A DNA stretch of 64,000 nt from NCBI GenBank assembly GCA_964035795.1, contig OZ038322.1, forward strand, positions 12,168,038 to 12,232,037, in the 5' to 3' direction. The DNA is from Pterobdella sp. o SKG-2022 (lineage: Eukaryota > Annelida > Clitellata > Hirudinida > Piscicolidae). Made by a program: the position numbers and the translations under genes. Shown here piece by piece: positions 1-12,449 of the stretch (position 1 is the first letter of the stretch; each line of letters begins with the position of its first letter). Below the pieces are notes generated by a model. The model was not told the DNA's origin. It worked only from the letters and a program-made list of their open reading frames with translations, and made no database searches.

Positions 1-321
1 TAATTTAAAAGTATTGTTGCGATTCTGTTTATGGGTAATTTGATTTTATTTAATTTTGTTATGTTATCATCGCATTCGTTTTTATTAAAGACATTTTCAA
101 CTTCATGTTTCAACTTTCAAAGTTTTTTTCTAAAATTTTTCAACTTCGTCAAAGAACGCCAATGTTTGGAATACGAAATAATGAATCTTTTATAATACCT
201 ATGTTTTACACAATATATTCATTATATTTCAGCAGAAAAATCTATATATAACCACTTACAAGTATTTAATGCCCAATAAAAAATGAAAATGATTGCTTAA
301 AAGCCTTTCTGATCACTACAG

Positions 322-3053
322 TGTTTGGGTGCCCTCCGTTAAAACTGCCCGAGAGGAGCGTGATGGAGGAGAAAGGGTGGCATGCTGTGGTCAGATGCCA
401 AGTAGGAAGCAACCAATGGTTCCTCAAATGCCACAACAACCAGTGGGTTGGATCACTGGGAAACTGTAGTGAAGGTGATAATTTCATTGACTTTAAACCA
501 TTTTCTTGCGTGGTTATTATGTGTTGCTTGATGGATAAAACTTGATGAAGGAAGATGTAATTATTGAGAAAAAAAGATGTTTTTTTGAGAATATTTATAT
601 AGAAAATATTATATAATATGCATTAGAATGCAATAAATTACGAAAAGCTTTGTCATTGAATTACTGGACTTTCAATTCCAACACTTAACGTTCATAGATC
701 TTGTGGTGAAACTTTGAATCTTTTTTATTTAAAGTAGATTTTAATGCCTTTTTTTCTAATAATAAAAAAACAATTTAATTCCAAAAATTTTAAAAAAATA
801 TTTTAAATTAGAAAATTTATACATCTAAATGTTTTTAGAAGTTCAAAATTGAAGTCTTTGAAATGCAAAAGAGCGCACAGACGGTGTTCTGTAGGGAAGG
901 TCATTAAGACCTCGCTATAATTCTATAAATTTCTACGTTCTCTGCATAAATTATTTAAAATCGATCACAAAAATACTGGGTTGTAACTTAAAAATTAATT
1001 TCGCCATAGATCGAGAAAATATTTTTTGACTTTGGTTATTTTGAAAAGTTTTAATGCTTCAAAGAGCCCGGTATTTTTTGAATTGAAAATGATTTTCCAA
1101 CATAAACAAAAAGCATGCTTGGTGGATCTTTTGAAAGAACCAACGCCTGCATGCCTCGGTTGCAAGCCCTATACAACTCCTAATGCTTCTTTAAGTTCAC
1201 TTCTCGCTTAAAATACTCCAAATGTAATGGAAAAAAATTTTGTTTAACGTTTGGTAGTAAATTTACATTTTTAAATTAAGTTTACGTGTATTTTAAAAAA
1301 GTCTTTTTATAAAATTGACACCAATTGTTTCGTTCAGAACAAGGTAAAGCTTTGACAGAAGAACAGTTTAAAGAACAAGCGTACAGTACTAAAGGTTATT
1401 AAAGCATTAATTGAATGTACAATTTAAATGGGTTCTAGTATTTTTTTAAAATTTAAATTATTATACAGCTTTATAGTTTAAAAGTTTGATAATTAAATTT
1501 GAAAAAAACATTATAATTTTTAAAATTGTTTCAAAACACTTCAAGTATGCAGTTTTTCTGCAAAGTTAATGACGCATAGTTATTTATATAAGCGAGTTCA
1601 AAAACTCATTTTGTTTTCTTGATGCTTTTTATGTCTTTTTAAAGTCTTTTTGAATTTGAACAATAAATATTTTAATTATTTTAAATTATAAAATTTTTAT
1701 GGTAATTCATTTGCAAATAAAACGTTTTTTTAAACAATTGAATTTCACAGTTAATTAACTCGTTTTATGGCTCGCGTCATCTTTACTAGAGCCAGAATAA
1801 TTTTATAAAATCGATCAACTCAACACCAAACTCATCACTTTTTACTACAAAGTTTAATTGTCATTTGCAAAAAAAATTTTGGAAACTTTTTTTTTAAATC
1901 ATTCACCCTACACCGGTCTTCAGACCAGAATAATTCAAAACACATGCGTATAAAAGATAATCTAGTGAAAAATTTAAAGAATATTTTAAAATTGCTTACT
2001 TGAAAAATGGAAATCTAACCATTAAAAAATCAAGATAACTTGATAATTAAAACAAGCACATTTCAACTTCATTCAATGTTCTCTAGGGCTCCTGATAGCC
2101 GTGATGGCTGGGATTTTGATGGGAAGCATCATTGGAATGCTGCTACTTTTGTTCGTTTTATGCTCCAAACACAGGTGCTACTTTGCTTTTGTATTAAGAA
2201 TCCTATTTTAATTAGTTTTTATTGCGTAACTTTATGACTTATAATTTTTTATCAGAAGGAATATGAGTGGAAGCTTGAAGAACAGCAAGTCTTTCTTATC
2301 TACACAAAGTCTTTCAAGCGCTCTTCATACTAAGCTATTTCAATCCGACAAAGAAATTTATTTTCACGATGAAAAAGATGCATGTATCATGAGTGGTGGG
2401 AGGGAGTGTAGTTTGATTGGAGATGGTGGAATGGATGCGTGCTCTAAAGAGTTTTGTCAACTCAGCCTACCCGATAATGTTCCAAAAAGGCCTTGTAAAC
2501 GCATTAATGAAGAAAGAAAAAACTACGTAATGAAAAATCCTTTTACATCTTCTATCAACAAAAAAGGTAATGGAATTCCACTTAAAGAGATCAACTCAAA
2601 AAAAGTTTTATCAGTCCTTGTGCTCAATAATCAACACCAACAATCTAGTAATTCTATAAACAATAATCTCCCTCTTAACCAGTCAAATTACTGCAGTCAT
2701 TCAGATTTGCAAAAGACTCCAGCTAGTAACGACTTGCTGATAGAGAGAATCTACATGCCTCAACGCCCAGGCGACGATGATGACTTGGTCAATACAAAAC
2801 CCCCGAATACTCTTCAACTTATCAGTATGTCACATCAACGCAGCTACAACCACCAAGCAGAAAATAAGCAATTACATGCCGACGAGTCTCAAATCCCTTC
2901 AAACGAAGGATGCGATTATCCGCCATGTTCGACACAACAGTTAAAAGCACATTGTTTAACATGCTCTCAAGCTTGCATGCAAAAACCATTCCAACAAATT
3001 CAACACTGCAACAATGAGACCTTTTGTGTTGTTTGCAACAAGCAACAGAAATA
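322..3053 (+). CDS. Sushi (CCP) domain single-pass membrane protein, 3' part of gene
   Basis: Three exons join in phase: 322-474, 2087-2174 and 2256-3053 (stop TAA 3051-3053). The first exon is a phase 1-1 sushi domain with four cysteines in the canonical order (C-PPL, RCQVG, KCHNNQW, LGNC). The second exon encodes a hydrophobic membrane span (LLIAVMAGILMGSIIGMLLL) ending in a basic stop-transfer stretch (CSKHRRN). The third encodes a cytoplasmic tail of about 265 residues, rich in Ser/Asn/Gln, with a cysteine cluster at the end. Sushi domains normally mediate extracellular protein binding, so a type I surface receptor or adhesion protein is inferred. The gene starts left of the window, so the number of sushi domains is unknown. 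I do not recognise the tail or an orthologue. The 2174/2175 donor (GTGCTA) is weak. The gene converges on ANAPC5. Confidence 0.72.
475..2086 (+). other. Intron of the sushi-domain gene, AT-rich
   Basis: The stretch is strongly AT-rich and carries no long reading frame except the candidate cassette exon at 1338-1394. A short open stretch at about 1026-1211 has no convincing splice signals or family resemblance and I read it as chance. Confidence 0.6.
1338..1394 (+). other. Possible symmetric cassette exon of the sushi-domain gene
   Basis: A 57-base segment lies between the sushi exon and the membrane-span exon. It follows a CAG acceptor at 1335-1337 and reads in the same phase 1-1 as its neighbours. 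It would insert 19 charged residues (EQGKALTEEQFKEQAYSTK) between the sushi domain and the membrane span. The donor (AAAG/GTTATT) is weak. If it is not used, the frame ends two codons later (TAT TAA), giving a form without the membrane span. Transcript data are not available here. Confidence 0.4.
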
Positions 3054-3842
3054 AATTATCGTTAAGTTTTAATCCCATAAAACAATCCATAATAGGAGAC
3101 TCGCAAATATTTGATTTGCATTTCTTAATGCAGAAAGTTCAAATAACTAACGCCCAAAAACTATTTTCGAAAGTTTTAAAAAACCTTATTTTTTTGTCTA
3201 GATTATTTTTTGTAAAAAATGTAACAAAAAATAATAAGTACGTCCCCAATGGAATTTGAATAGTATAATTTTATAAATTGAAACCTTTATTGAATATATA
3301 TATATATATATCTATAAGTTTGACATGCAAAACTGCGTTTCTTCGTCTTTTAATTAACTTTAATATTATAAACTATTTTTCATGAGTCGTTGTTCCGGGA
3401 CTTTGTATGTTCGTGGAATTAATCTTGAACCTTTTTTTATTTGCCTTTAACATACTTTATTTTTTTTTTCATTAAAAAATAATATCGATTATTTTAGAAC
3501 TATTTTAAAGTTTTTTTCAGAAAAGTATTACTGTTGTTGATCCACTCTTTCTAAAAATAAAGCAATGAAAACTCCAAACCTTTATAATTTATATATGACA
3601 ATCGAACAAAACAAAAAGCTCTAATATAACATCAAGCACAGTTATTTTCCGAAATTTTTACAATGAAAAACTTAAAATGATAAGTTTTCTTAAATATTAT
3701 GAATATTCAACAAAAAAAATGTGATAAATATAAATAAAAAAATTACTCCGCCTATTCATTTGAAATTAAAAAATTGACAACTTATAAAAAATTTAAAATA
3801 GAAAGTGAGACAGAAATGCTTTTAATTGATTGAGTAAAAATC
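3054..3842. other. Convergent intergenic region with short TA repeat
   Basis: This region separates the 3' ends of the sushi-domain gene and ANAPC5. It should contain both 3' UTRs. A short (TA)n run lies at about 3293-3310. I see no gene in it. Confidence 0.6.
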
Positions 3843-5136
3843 TCATATAAGATTCATGCTGATGATGGATGCAAAGTGGTATTTATGTTTGTGAGCAGAA
3901 AGAAGTCTCAGACGACTCGATGTTCTATTGCGCTCTTCAATCATGCCCACACGATGCAAGACGAGGCACTATAAATGTTTTAATGTTGCTCTAAATATGT
4001 CGATCAATGTTAATTAATAGTTTATAAAGTTGGAAAGTTAAATTTGCTGAATGTAAATGATTAGTTAGGGAACAGTTTCCAATGAGCTCATTTTGTCAAT
4101 TGAATTTTAAGAAATATTCATCAATTTGAAAGTCACGATTAAAAAAAATATTTTATATATGATTTAGAATGAAATATGAATAAAAAAAGTGGATTTTACT
4201 TGATAAATCAGACATTCTCGAAGTCTAGACAATGCCTTTACTCGTTCAAACTTATCGCGAATCACTCCCATTAATTCAATCATTTGTCTAGTTGTCGAAT
4301 CAACTGTTTAAAAGTCATTTCGATATATGAAACATTGTTATTGGATGAAAATAAGAATACCTGTGGACCCTTTTTTATTTATAATATTGTTCTCTGTCCC
4401 GTTTTGTATATTTTCAATAGTAAGGTCGCTTTGGTCTTTGTGACAAGTTTGAATACAGCAGTTGACATAAATGAAGAGGGCAGATGCTTGGTGCAAGAGG
4501 TGTTGATTTTGGAAGATTTTAGGAAGAGCCAGCTTGATCATCTCACGGGCTTTGTGAGGCCTTCCAAGCTTTAGCTTTTGATTTAATGAAACCATTTGAA
4601 TTGAGCTTGAAATTTATAAAACTATAAAACCTGTAGCGAAGCCAAATTGCATAAAGCTACAGCCTGCAGGTAGTGGTAATGATTAGATTTTGAAATTTTG
4701 TGAGCCTTGCACAAGTAATCCAAACTGCTAGAAAACTCTCGCAAAAGCATCAGCAAACAACCCTTCAACATGAAACACCTGAGTCATTGCAAGTCATTCC
4801 ACAGTAATCAATCAGTGTGAACATATGAAAATGGCTTGCATTAAAATGACAAACTTGGCGAGGAAATGCTCCAGATGAGAAGATGACACTTGACGAATGA
4901 CCGTCTCTAACAAATTTATGCTCAAATTCAACTCGCCACATTCGGCATAATACAAGCAGCGACTGCATTTTGAAAAAACGACACAAACACTGAATTACTT
5001 GTATGATAAAACATTATGATACTATAGGTCAAAGAAAGTCATAGTTGATATATAATGCTTGATATTTATACTAAAGATAAATATTACAATAAAATTTTAT
5101 TGAAATATTTTCTTTCATAAAGTGTTAACAATATTA

Positions 5137-5181
<45 letters not shown>

Positions 5182-8100
5182 NNNNNNNNNNNNNNNNNNN
5201 NNNNNNNNNNNNNNNNNNNNNNNNNNNNNNNNNNNNNNNNNNNNNNNNNNNNNNNNNNNNNNNNNNNNNNNNNNNNNNNNNNNNNNNNNNNNNNNNNNNN
5301 NNNNNNNNNNNNNNNNNNNNNNNNNNNNNNNNNNNNNNNNNNNNNNNNNNNNNNNNNNNNNNNNNNNNNNNNNNNNNNNNNATAGGATACACTGAAAGAA
5401 AGCTTATAACCAATAAGAGCTCTCAAGTCCGTTGATGGAGGCAATGTCTCTTATGCACTGTTCAGCCTGTTTGAGGTTGCCTTGCAGGATGAAGTGTGAG
5501 AAGAATATTTGATGCTGGCACAACATCCAGACGCTCGAATGGATGCAGTGCTGCGGATACTTTTTCTTCACCGTTTCCAACAGCTCCATCGATTCGTTAT
5601 GATAACCCTTATGATAAAAAGACCGAAAATATATAGAAATTATATAGCAATTGGTTATGTTGCGTCTTAAACACCATGAATCATGTAAATGCTTAACATT
5701 CGTTATTGAAAGTTTGAATCGAAATATAGCATTGAAACATTTTGTGAGTTTCAAGCCACCTCCTTGGCGAGTAGTCTGCACAAATGGCAGTAGGCTAAAC
5801 ACTCCATTTCTTCAGTGTTTCCTTGAGAAGGCATGAGGGTGGTGATGGAGGACAGGGATGGTGACTTTGAAGTGAGTGATGAGGTGATTGATGAAGTCGT
5901 TTCAAGCAGGATTAGAGAGTTCATCATACACAACTCACTGGAAATTTTTATCAAACATAAAATTTACTGACCTCTATTTTATAAAACTATTTTAGTTACT
6001 TTAAATTAAAAATTTAATCTATTGATTTAAATTAATTTTTAAACTCCTCTATAATGAAATTCATAATGAGGCATACTCGTGTCCATAAGCAGAGCAGAGG
6101 GATGCTTTGTGGGAGGATGATGTAAGCATAAGGGTGCTGCCAGTGTTCAAGTCACTCAATGATGTGCTTTCCAACACGCTGCACAATCAATACCACTTGT
6201 TAAAACGTGAATTTTGACAACACATGTTCAAATAAATTCTGTACATACAAAGCTGGGTTGGCTGCTTTGATGAAGGCATCCTTGGCATTGGAAAGACAAG
6301 CTGTGGACATGAGATTCTGCACAAATTCCAATGAATTTGAATAAAATTATAAAAAAATTGAAAACTTATGAAATTTCTCATGTTTTCAAAAAATATAAAA
6401 TTTTTATTCATTAAATAACCAATTAAAATGATTTATACTACTGAACCAATATTGATTAATTAAAATTATTACTTAAAGCCTTAATTGATTAAATAAACAT
6501 AGATAAGTCATAATGAGATACGGGCAGATTGAAATCCCTGGCGGACTGAATGAGTTTAGTGAGAAGGTAAGCACCATCAGTTTGTTCTGTGTCCTTCTCA
6601 AACATGCCCAACCTGTGCAGCCAATCCTGCCATCATCATTAACTTTTCAGGAAATATAACCTTACTTATGTTCATTTTACCCAGAAAATTTTGATGTTTT
6701 GATAGGATTGTTCTTAGCTAGAATGATTTATTTAGAATGAATGTTTCTAATTTTTCATAAGAATATGAAAAACATACAATAATTTAAATTGTGCACAAGT
6801 TTAAACATCAAATACATGTGTATGCTGACAAATAAACTGGCTATTCTTAATATTCATGATGGCCTATATCCATTTAACACCAACCAAGGCATATTGCAAG
6901 CACACAGAATCGTTGGTTTGATGGGCAATCTTGATGGCTTCCTGAAGAGCTAGCATGGCTTGCAGTCTTAAAATTTTGATACATAATTGTAAAAAAATTG
7001 TTTTTTAATAAACCTTCAATGAAATAACCTTTTTAAGAAATAGATAAAATCACTTAATATAACAAAACCTGTGGCCGAAACGGTAGTGGGCAATAGCGAT
7101 GTTGAGGGCAGCGTAACGATACAACCGATGGTTGTTCAGGTCATCATGGGGGGTTTCAGAAGAGGATTGGGAAGGAAGGTGGTTTGAAATGTAAGAGCGA
7201 TCGAAGAAATTGTACAGGCTGTCAAAAGAGGCCTTGTACTCCTTCACCCTCAACATGTTCATGTATTGCAGGTAATGCTGTAAGTGGTGATGAAGGGTGC
7301 TTTCAAGGATAACTTTTCCAGAGACATCTTAATGTACTTAATTGTACGATTTATGAGAAAATTTTAAATCTAAAATTTTCTCATAAATCAACGTTTAAAA
7401 TTGTTGAATAATGTTCACAAGGGTGAATTAATTTAATTTATGAAATAAACACTTTTCAATGCATACAATTTATCAGATTTTATGAACACTCAAATCAACT
7501 TTTTATCGTTTGTTTTTTAAAAACTCATCATATTTTGAAATATATAGTGGTCAACAAAATAGCTACAAAAGTTAATTCGTAAAATATGTGCAGCCTTCTT
7601 GAAGCTATCACAAACTTTCAATTGCATAGTATGCTAGTACTAATAAAATCATTAGTGTACATGCTTTCATACATATTTGCATAAGAAGACTTTAATTATA
7701 AAATATTTATACGTTGGCGAACCATCAATATAAAGAAACCTAATAGCAAAGTTACTTATTTAATAGAAACTATATCAAATAAACAAAAAAACTCAACAGT
7801 TTGGTGAAGTTGTGGGTTGTGTGTGAGAAGGTGAGTGATGGAGTGTTGTAGATCTGTGGTTGGTAAAGCCAGGTGCTCATTGAAATTCAAAAGATTGGCC
7901 TGTAAAGCAATGATATCTATTAATTAAAAACAAAGTTAATTATAAATGTCATCTAAATGATGCTATATATTAAAATTAAATTGACAGATTTACTAATTTA
8001 ATAAATTTCTCAAGGTTAAATTTGAATCTACAATTAGGAAAATGTGTTTTTACAAAATTGAAAAAACGTCAATTTGGTATTCTTATACAGTGGTAAAAGG

Positions 8101-8198
8101 TTTTTAGAAAACAATGAAATGTTGAAACTTTTAACTGATTCAAGTATATGAGCGCCTTTGAAGCAATCTTGAGTTGCTAACTGTGCGCTATAAAAATC

Positions 8199-8231
<33 letters not shown>

Positions 8232-9806
8232 TAAGAAGCAATACTCACTTGCTGAGCAATAAAAAATTCACTTTGTCTATGGGATGGCATCTTGACATCA
8301 TTTCTATTTAAATTAACATTTAAAATTTGCTTTATTGAAAATCCACCTTTGAAATTGAATGTTTGTATGGCAGAATATTGAAATATATATTCCTTGTCAA
8401 TGTTATAATTGAAATTAAAATAAATAAAAACAAAAATGTTTGAATTTTTTCAAAATTAAAATCATAATTTTTGTTAATTATTTCTTATGATTCATTTTTG
8501 TTATAACAACACATTTTAGAAAAAGTTAAATAAATCTTGGCAAAAACATCAATCTATTATACTAATTACTATGAAAAAACATGTTTCTTACATCAATGAT
8601 CTGCTATAATTGCAGGATGACAAATCTTCATCCTCTGTACACAAAAGATCACTTTCAGTCAAGACATCTATATGTATGAATTGTGAAATTTCTTGAAAAT
8701 TATAGTTAATTTATAAACATGCACACAAGTTATTTCAATATTTTGACAAATATAAAACGTGGAAATAATCAACTATTATTATTACTCTTGTTTAATGGTT
8801 TTTTATAAATAGAATTGAAGTAAAAATAAACCAGTAGTTTCTATAGCAGATAAATTCTGAGAATTTTCTGTTGTAGATGTTGGGTAGCTTTGTAAGTACT
8901 CTCGAAGTTGAGAATGCATTAGAGTGGCTTCATGAAATGACATCATTTCAAAAGCTAAGTTTACTCTGCGTAAAAAAAGACCTGTGATAATATTTATGGG
9001 AGTATTTTAATGTTTATGAACCAATCCTCATATGCTTATGGAAAATAAAAAATAAATGAGATAAATACCAAAAATACTGTTTTTATTGATGAATGGATCA
9101 AGAGAAGAAGTGAAAGCACTTTTGTCCAAATCTACTGTATATACCTTAAAAATTTCCATTTGATTATTGAAAAACAGAAAAAAGAAATCGTGATTTATTA
9201 AACTTTTAAGAAAAATAGAAACTTCAATTCAATTTTATGCAACAAAATAGAAATATGAAAAATGCAATTGTTTTAACATTGTAAGGCTCTTCCAAAAGCC
9301 TTTCAGGCAATGACTGCATCAATTCAAACATCCCGTCTAAGCCATTTTTTTGTAAACAAGACATCCTTTAAAAAGTATAAGAAAAAACCAAGTATATATT
9401 ATAAAACATTATTTTATTTAGAATAGTTAATTTAAATCTATATAATCTAATAACTTAAAACCTGTTCAGTAATGATTCCATAGCAAGCTGGGAGAGAATT
9501 GGCCTTACTTTATTCAGTAGACCTTCAAGAGTCATATCAGATGCCTTTTGTTATGAAAAAATTATTTTTTATTCAACTAAATTAATATTATTAATAAATT
9601 TTTTAAACATCGTTAAAAAGAAATGTTGAAAATAAAAGTACATTAATTAGTTCGAGAAGAGTGAACATGAGGGAACAAGCTATAGAGTCAGTCATGGAAT
9701 CTAGATACGACATGTGTTCATCCATTATCAGAAGTACCATCAGTTTATAAGGACTCAACTGTTCTTTATGACCAGTTAATTTACCGAGTAAGATATTATT
9801 TGACAT
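3843..9806 (-). CDS. ANAPC5: Anaphase-promoting complex subunit 5
   Basis: APC5 is a TPR-repeat scaffold subunit of the anaphase-promoting complex, the ubiquitin ligase that triggers mitotic exit. About 20 exons on the minus strand, roughly: 9650-9806, 9476-9540, 9285-9364, 9090-9145, 8837-8967, 8600-8668, 8251-8303, 7805-7900, 7068-7271, 6884-6966, 6524-6626, 6248-6316, 6084-6185, 5766-5942, 5411-5607, 4858-4965, 4632-4777, 4361-4577, 4200-4303 and 3843-3968. The product is about 780 residues, near the vertebrate size of about 755. Diagnostic stretches are the N-terminal LSPYKLMVLLIMDE, RYAALNIAIAHYRFGHR, LALQEAIKIAHQTND and YPQHCIHSSVWMLCQHQ. Start ATG is at 9806 and the stop is TGA at 3843-3845. 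Boundaries of the short exons are approximate. The 200-N gap lies in the intron between 5411 and 4965, so a small missing exon cannot be excluded. Confidence 0.9.
5141..5381. repeat. TA microsatellite and 200-N assembly gap
   Basis: A pure TA dinucleotide run occupies about 5141-5181 and runs straight into exactly 200 N (5182-5381). The round gap size and the repeat edge suggest that the assembler collapsed or skipped a TA tract. It falls inside an ANAPC5 intron. Confidence 0.95.
8198..8230 (+). repeat. AAT trinucleotide microsatellite
   Basis: About eleven copies of AAT/ATA lie in an ANAPC5 intron, just downstream (on the minus strand) of the exon at 8251-8303. Confidence 0.9.
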
Positions 9807-10154
9807 TTTTTCTTCTTTTTGATTTTCAAATTCAAACGTATATAACTACTTTATTAGTAAAATTACGCATAAATCCAACGAAAACTTTAAACCGGCCCTG
9901 GTTTTAAACCAAGTAGTGATTAAAGAAGGACTGAAGTAACAAATTTAAAAAAAGTTTATTGAATAAAGTTACCATTTTCGAAGATAAATAAAACAATTAT
10001 GTGTATGATAATTATTTGAAAGGAATAAAAAAATACAAGTAATGAAATCAGTATAAATAAATAGAAAATATACATACCATAAATTAAGCAATAAGCTCAA
10101 ATTCATGAGGGTAGAAAATTATGAAACATTGCATCCTCAGACAATAAATAAATT

Positions 10155-12099
10155 TTAATAAAATCTTTTCTTGCTGTTTTGACTCTCATAGTAACAATAT
10201 ATTCCAACTATTGCTGCAACCACAATTCCTAAGACCAAGAAGATAATGAAGATGATATACAGTGCAGACCATGAAGATGATATTGGCTCTTTTCCTGTAC
10301 TCTCTTTGAGCATTGATTAAATATTTACTATTTATCAACTCTTGGATTTTCAATTAAAAAAAGACAAACCCTTTGGTTCGTAATTTTCTACAAAAGGTGA
10401 TATGGCATCAAGTTGTGGAGAGTATTCCTGATTAAGATGAAAAAAATTGAAGTTATTATAATTTGAAAATTATAAAATGAAATGGAAACCTTAGATCCTC
10501 CAACGTCGTAAAGTTTCATTGAAATAATGTCGTGATTATCTGCAGTGTTTGAGTAATGAATAAATTTTTTTTTTTAATTTTTAGAAAGCAGACCTGATAC
10601 ACCTCCAGTGGCTGCAGAAGCTCCAAAATACAAAGAAGTTGGCAAATGCACTCTCTCTAACCTCAAACATTCTTTCCATGCACTTTTTCCTTCCACATCC
10701 GTTGAAACCTAACATTTGTATATAAAGCATGTAATCACTGCATAACTATAACTTATTCAAATTTACAATATTCTCTAATTTAGAAATAATTTATATTGAA
10801 TATGGAAGCTTGAACTGACAGTGAGTGTGTTGGCTTCATAACGAATGGCAACAAAAGTGTCATGATCAACACCTCTGAATGCAGCATCACACCCTGCCAT
10901 GATGGTTCCCTGTCCATCAGTGTCATGGTCAAATCCTGTGGTACCATTGCTTACCAACACTGAGATATGAGGGAAAGAAATCTGAAAAAAAGTACATAAA
11001 TACTAATTGAAGGCTAATATATATTTTTATGTTGTAGTAAATGTGAAAATTAACTTTTCAAAAAGTACTGGTTATCAAAAATTATAAGATAGTTGATGAA
11101 GTAAATAAAACAAAAATTTATTTGCACTAAAATCTGATTCCAAGATAAATCAGTATAAATGAGTGCATTTCAATAGAAGTCATAAACATGTTTTTAATAC
11201 AAACCTTATTGAAGATTATAAAAAGTTATTATTAAAATGATAGAAATTTATAAATAAATTCTAAGATGAAAAACTAACTGAAACAACAAAACTTTAAATA
11301 ATTATATTTAAGCTCCTTATAATTACTCATAATTCATAATGAATAAACATTCAAAAAGAGAATTGAAAAAAATGTGTATAGATTTATATTTAGTAAGAAG
11401 AATAAATCTAACTAACGTCACGAGACTCTTCACTATTGGTATATGTATCAAAAAATACCCCTAATCCATAAAAATTATTACTACTTCCGAAAACTGGCCC
11501 TGATAAAAATAATTTTTCATTATACATAAAACTTATAATTTTTATTTTATAAAATTAATATTTTACTGATGCTAACCAAGCTGCATTCTATCTCTTGAAT
11601 ACCATATAGCCATGCCATCTCCAGAAACAGTTTTGCCTGATCCATGTACTTTGAAATGAACATGCAACTCCCAACTAACAACTGTGCAGGGCTACAGAAA
11701 TATGGAAGTCAATTAATGTTTAGAGAACATGATAAATCCTGATAATACTAACAGAAGTACTCCAAATAGCTCCTTTTCTACTTTGTTGATCGGGGGTCAA
11801 CCGAACATAATTGTTGGTTATGATTGCTCCCCCTAATAAGGCCCATTTATCGTCTGCCAGTGTCAAAAAACTTATTTCAATAAAACGAGGTTTATGAAAT
11901 AGAAAAATTATATGATAATATTAGTAAAGCAATATATTTTTCAAACTTGTTAAAATATTTCTGTATATTTAAAATCCGAACCGCTATAAGGCTTGGTTAA
12001 AGAGTATTCTCTTTTCATAAAATCATTAGTGTTCCATTCATCTGACGAAACACTTACGAAAAAAATAACAGATAATAAAATTGAAAATCTCATTTTCAT
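10155..12099 (-). CDS. LMAN2: Vesicular integral membrane lectin VIP36
   Basis: This is an L-type (legume-like) lectin that binds high-mannose glycans and cycles in the early secretory pathway. Nine exons join without frame breaks: 11982-12099, 11753-11853, 11577-11691, 11417-11499, 10820-10981, 10594-10708, 10490-10539, 10370-10427 and 10155-10303. The product is 316 residues. It starts with a signal peptide (MKMRFSILLSVIFFVSVSS), then shows YVRLTPD, DGMAIWY, GPVFGS, DHDTFVAIRY, YFGASAATGG and the conserved DNHDIISMKLY. A membrane span follows near the C-terminus, and the protein ends SKKRFY. The terminal KRFY is the VIP36 trafficking signature and separates it from ERGIC-53, which ends in KKFF. 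The first donor (GTTCGG at 11981) is atypical, but phase and homology support it. Confidence 0.93.
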
Positions 12100-12449
12100 G
12101 AGGGGTTTTGGCACGACGAAGTCTAGAAGTAATGACGAGGTCGCTATTTTACTTTTAACAAAAAACTAAATATTAATTAGCATATTGTTTTTTAAAAATC
12201 ATTTTTAGTTTTTTACAAAGTAAGTTAGTAGTGAATGTGGTTTATAGTTTTATCTATTTGTTTATGATCCAGTGCTTTCTTATTTATTTAAACCGAATTT
12301 GTGTTTTTAATGAATTTAGTTATCTTATTGTGAAAAATTAAGTTCAAAAATAGTTCATTTTGAGTAAGTGTCGTTATGAATGAGTAAATTTTCATATAAT
12401 CGGTTGCTCAATATTTATTCAAGACGAATGGTTTTAATTACAGTGTTAG
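12100..12449. promoter_or_regulatory. Divergent LMAN2 / Kelch-like promoter region
   Basis: Only 350 bp separate the LMAN2 start codon (minus strand) from the Kelch-like start codon (plus strand). Both 5' UTRs and both promoters must therefore lie here or overlap. No clear TATA box is visible for either gene. Confidence 0.6.

Noticed and set aside
1026..1211. Possible extra exon of the sushi-domain gene (CLGCKPYTTPN)
   Set aside because: It has no convincing acceptor or donor in matching phase and does not complete a sushi cysteine pattern.
5084..5444. Reading frames across the N block
   Set aside because: They consist of N and TA-repeat translation (IYIYIY) and carry no coding evidence.
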